This document shows positions 19,811-21,528 of a stretch of 21,528 nt of DNA, in pieces; the stretch's first letter is position 1; every line of letters begins with the position of its first letter. The translations under genes and the position numbers were made by a program. The notes below the pieces were generated by a model. The model did not search any database, was not told the origin of the DNA, and worked only from the letters and a program-made list of their open reading frames with translations. The DNA lies in the NCBI GenBank assembly GCA_900893395.1, contig CAAHFI011200444.1, positions 1 through 21,528 of the forward strand, given 5' to 3'. The stretch comes from Euglena gracilis. Lineage: Eukaryota; Euglenozoa; Euglenophyceae; Euglenales; Euglenaceae.

Positions 19811-21528
19811 GGATCGCCGACCTCTAGCCGGGCAGACCGCTCGTTTTTGGAGTGCCGGCGCCGCCGATTTCGGCCGAAAATGACCGAAAAATGACGTTTT
19901 TGGGGCGTCCGTTACTCCGGTGCTATTTTGCGCCTCCCGGGCGGTAACCGCTGCGTTTTACGCACGCCACCGCCCGCAAATTTGTGCCTGTCTGCTCGGC
20001 ACCCTTCGCAACTATGATAAAGGATCGCCGACCTCTAGCCGGGGCAGACCGCTCGTTTTTGGAGTGCCGGCGCCGCCGATTTCGGCCGAAAATGACCGAA
20101 AAATGACGTTTTTGGGGCGTCCGTTACTCCGGTGCTATTTTGCGCCTCCCGGGCGGTAACCGCTGCGTTTTACGCACGCCACCGCCCGCAAATTTGTGCC
20201 TGTCTGCTCGGCACCCTTCGCAACTATGATATAAAGGATCGCCGACCTCTAGCCGGGGCAGACCGCTCGTTTTTGGAGTGCCGGCGCCGCCGATTTCGGC
20301 CGAAAATGACCGAAAAATGACGTTTTTGGGGCGTCCGTTACTCCGGTGCTATTTTGCGCCTCCCGGGCGGTAACCGCTGCGTTTTACGCACGCCCACCGC
20401 CCGCAAATTTGTGCCTGTCTGCTCGCACCCTTCGCAACTATGATATAAAGGATCGCCGACCTCTAGCCGGGGCAGACCGCTCGTTTTGGAGTGCCGGCGC
20501 CGCCGATTTCGGCCGAAAATGACCGAAAAATGACGTTTTGGGGGCGTCCGTTACTCCGGTGCTATTTTGCGCCTCCCGGCGGTAACCGCTGCGTTTTACG
20601 CACGCCCACCGCCCGCAAATTTGTGCCTGTCTGCTCGGCACCCTTCGCAACTATGATATAAGGATCGCCGACCTCTAGCCGGGGCAGACCGCTCGTTTTT
20701 GGAGTGCCGGCGCCGCCGATTTCGGCCGAAATGACCGAAAAATGACGTTTTTGGGGCGTCCGTTACTCGGTGCTATTTTGCGCCTCCCGGGCGGTAACCG
20801 CTGCGTTTTACGCACGCCCACCGCCCGCAAATTTGTGCCTGTCTGCTCGGCACCCTTCGCAACTATGATAAAGGATCGCCGACCTCTAGCCGGGGCAGAC
20901 CGCTCGTTTTTGGAGTGCCGGCGCCGCCGATTTCGGCCGAAAATGACCGAAAAATGACGTTTTTGGGGCGTCCGTTACTCCGGTGCTATTTTGCGCCTCC
21001 CGGGCGGTAACCGCTGCGTTTTACGCACGCCCACCGCCCGCAAATTTGTGCCTCTCTGCTCGGCACCCTTCGCAACTATGATATAAAGGATCGCCGACCT
21101 CTAGCCGGGGCAGACCGCTCGTTTTTGGAGTGCCGGCGCCGCCGATTTCGGCCGAAAATGACCGAAAAATGACGTTTTTGGGGCGTCCGTTACTCCGGTG
21201 CTATTTTGCGCCTCCCGGGCGGTAACCGCTGCGTTTTACGCACGCCCACCGCCCGCAAATTTGTGCCTGTCTGCTCGGCACCCTTCGCAACTATCAGATA
21301 AAGGATCGCCGACCTCTAGCCGGGGCAGACCGCTCGTTTTTGGAGTGCCGGCGCCGCCGATTTCGGCCGAAAATGACCGAAAATGACGTTTTTGGGGCGT
21401 CCGTTACTCGGTGCTATTTTGCGCCTCCCGGGCGGTAACCGCTGCGTTTTACGCACGCCACCGCCCGCAAATTTGTGCCTGTCTGCTCGGCACCCTTCGC
21501 AACTATGATAAAGGATCGCCGACCTCTA
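19811..21528 (+). repeat. Right terminal zone of the window (8 monomers plus a part-copy)
   Basis: Monomer starts are 19811, 20022, 20236, 20450, 20662, 20873, 21088, 21303 and 21513 (16 bp of the last lie in the window). Linkers return to the core set (GATAAA, GATATAAA, CAGATAAA), with one shortened GATATAA before 20662. One-base losses are common: GCCACCGCC for GCCCACCGCC near 19968, 20180 and 21458; CTCGCACCC near 20424; TTTT near 20485; CTCGGTGC for CTCCGGTGC near 20767 and 21408; one A lost near 20730 and 21380. One apparent substitution gives CCTCTCTG near 21054. The array continues past the window edge. Confidence 0.8.

Larger units (their letters stand above)
1..21528 (+). repeat. Head-to-tail satellite array, ~214-bp monomer, about 101 copies
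   Basis: The whole window is one motif repeated in the same orientation with no interruption. Phased at GGATCGCCGA I count 101 phase points between 141 and 21513, usually 209-215 bp apart. The exceptions are 184 bp (141-324), 195 bp (751-945), 206 and 204 bp units, 218 bp (325-542), 173 bp (17933-18105) and a fused 368-bp pair (15641-16008). No inverted monomer, foreign insertion or unique sequence was seen. The array starts mid-monomer (1-140) and ends mid-monomer (21513-21528), so its true length is greater than 21.5 kb. Each reading frame of the monomer contains stops (in CTCTAG, GGTAAC, AAATGA and the linker), so no frame stays open across consecutive copies. Size, copy number and uniformity are those of a nuclear satellite. 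I do not recognise the family, and its chromosomal position cannot be read from this window. Confidence 0.98.

Noticed and set aside
1-21528. CRISPR array
   Set aside because: Units are contiguous and about 214 bp long, with no unique spacers; the only variable part is a 5-8 bp AT-rich linker. No cas-like gene is present.
1-21528. Telomeric repeat or interstitial telomere tract
   Set aside because: No runs of TTAGGG, TTTAGGG or related short telomeric units on either strand; the period is about 214 bp.
1-21528. Transposon, LTR or helitron origin within the window
   Set aside because: No coding remnant, terminal inverted repeat, target duplication, polyA tail or primer-binding site was found. 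An ancient transposon origin of the monomer cannot be excluded but is unsupported.

Overview
The window is one uninterrupted tandem array of a GC-rich satellite. The monomer is about 214 bp, with a reference form of 215 bp and common forms of 212 to 215 bp. All copies are head to tail in the same orientation. Phased at the conserved GGATCGCCGA, I count by hand 101 phase points, so about 100 complete or near-complete monomers plus a part-copy at each edge (1-140 and 21513-21528). The array runs off both ends, so neither boundary nor any single-copy flank is visible. I see no credible protein-coding gene, tRNA, rRNA, transposon or CRISPR array. The short open frames (60 to 174 codons) are the same few translations of the satellite recurring in rotating frames.

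Layout: (1) 1-4740 is a ragged left part whose monomers carry many small deletions, mainly in homopolymers, and two units lose 20-30 bp. (2) 4741-14583 is a highly uniform core. From about 5.6 to 14.4 kb roughly 41 monomers look identical by eye, except for a short AT-rich linker and a few one-base run-length changes. (3) 14584-16008 is a ragged patch with a microhomology-type deletion. (4) 16009-19810 is a variant-rich block with a different mix of linkers, a recurring G5 run, a possibly duplicated five-linker pattern and one strongly divergent 173-bp unit. (5) 19811-21528 returns to core-like linkers with scattered one-base losses.

The most informative feature is the linker between CAACTAT and GGATCG. 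It takes six main forms (GATATAAA 37 copies, GATAAA 22, GAATAAA 10, GATAAAA 8, CAGATAAA 7, ATAAA 7) plus rare ones, while the other ~207 bp is almost fixed in the core. It works as a barcode of array history. In its shortest form it reads TATATAAAGG, a TATA-like element. The reference monomer is 59% GC (127/215). It has 27 CpGs, about 1.4 times the number expected from base composition, so it shows no CpG decay. It also holds several short palindromes.

Organism: a satellite of this size and uniformity suggests a nuclear eukaryotic genome (centromeric, subtelomeric, other heterochromatic, or an rDNA-spacer-type array). The sequence alone does not fix the lineage, and I do not recognise the family. 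Much of the raggedness outside the core looks like uncorrected long-read error (homopolymer contractions far outnumber substitutions), so fine differences there should be treated with caution. There are no genes here to work together; any function would be structural or by protein binding or transcription of the repeat.
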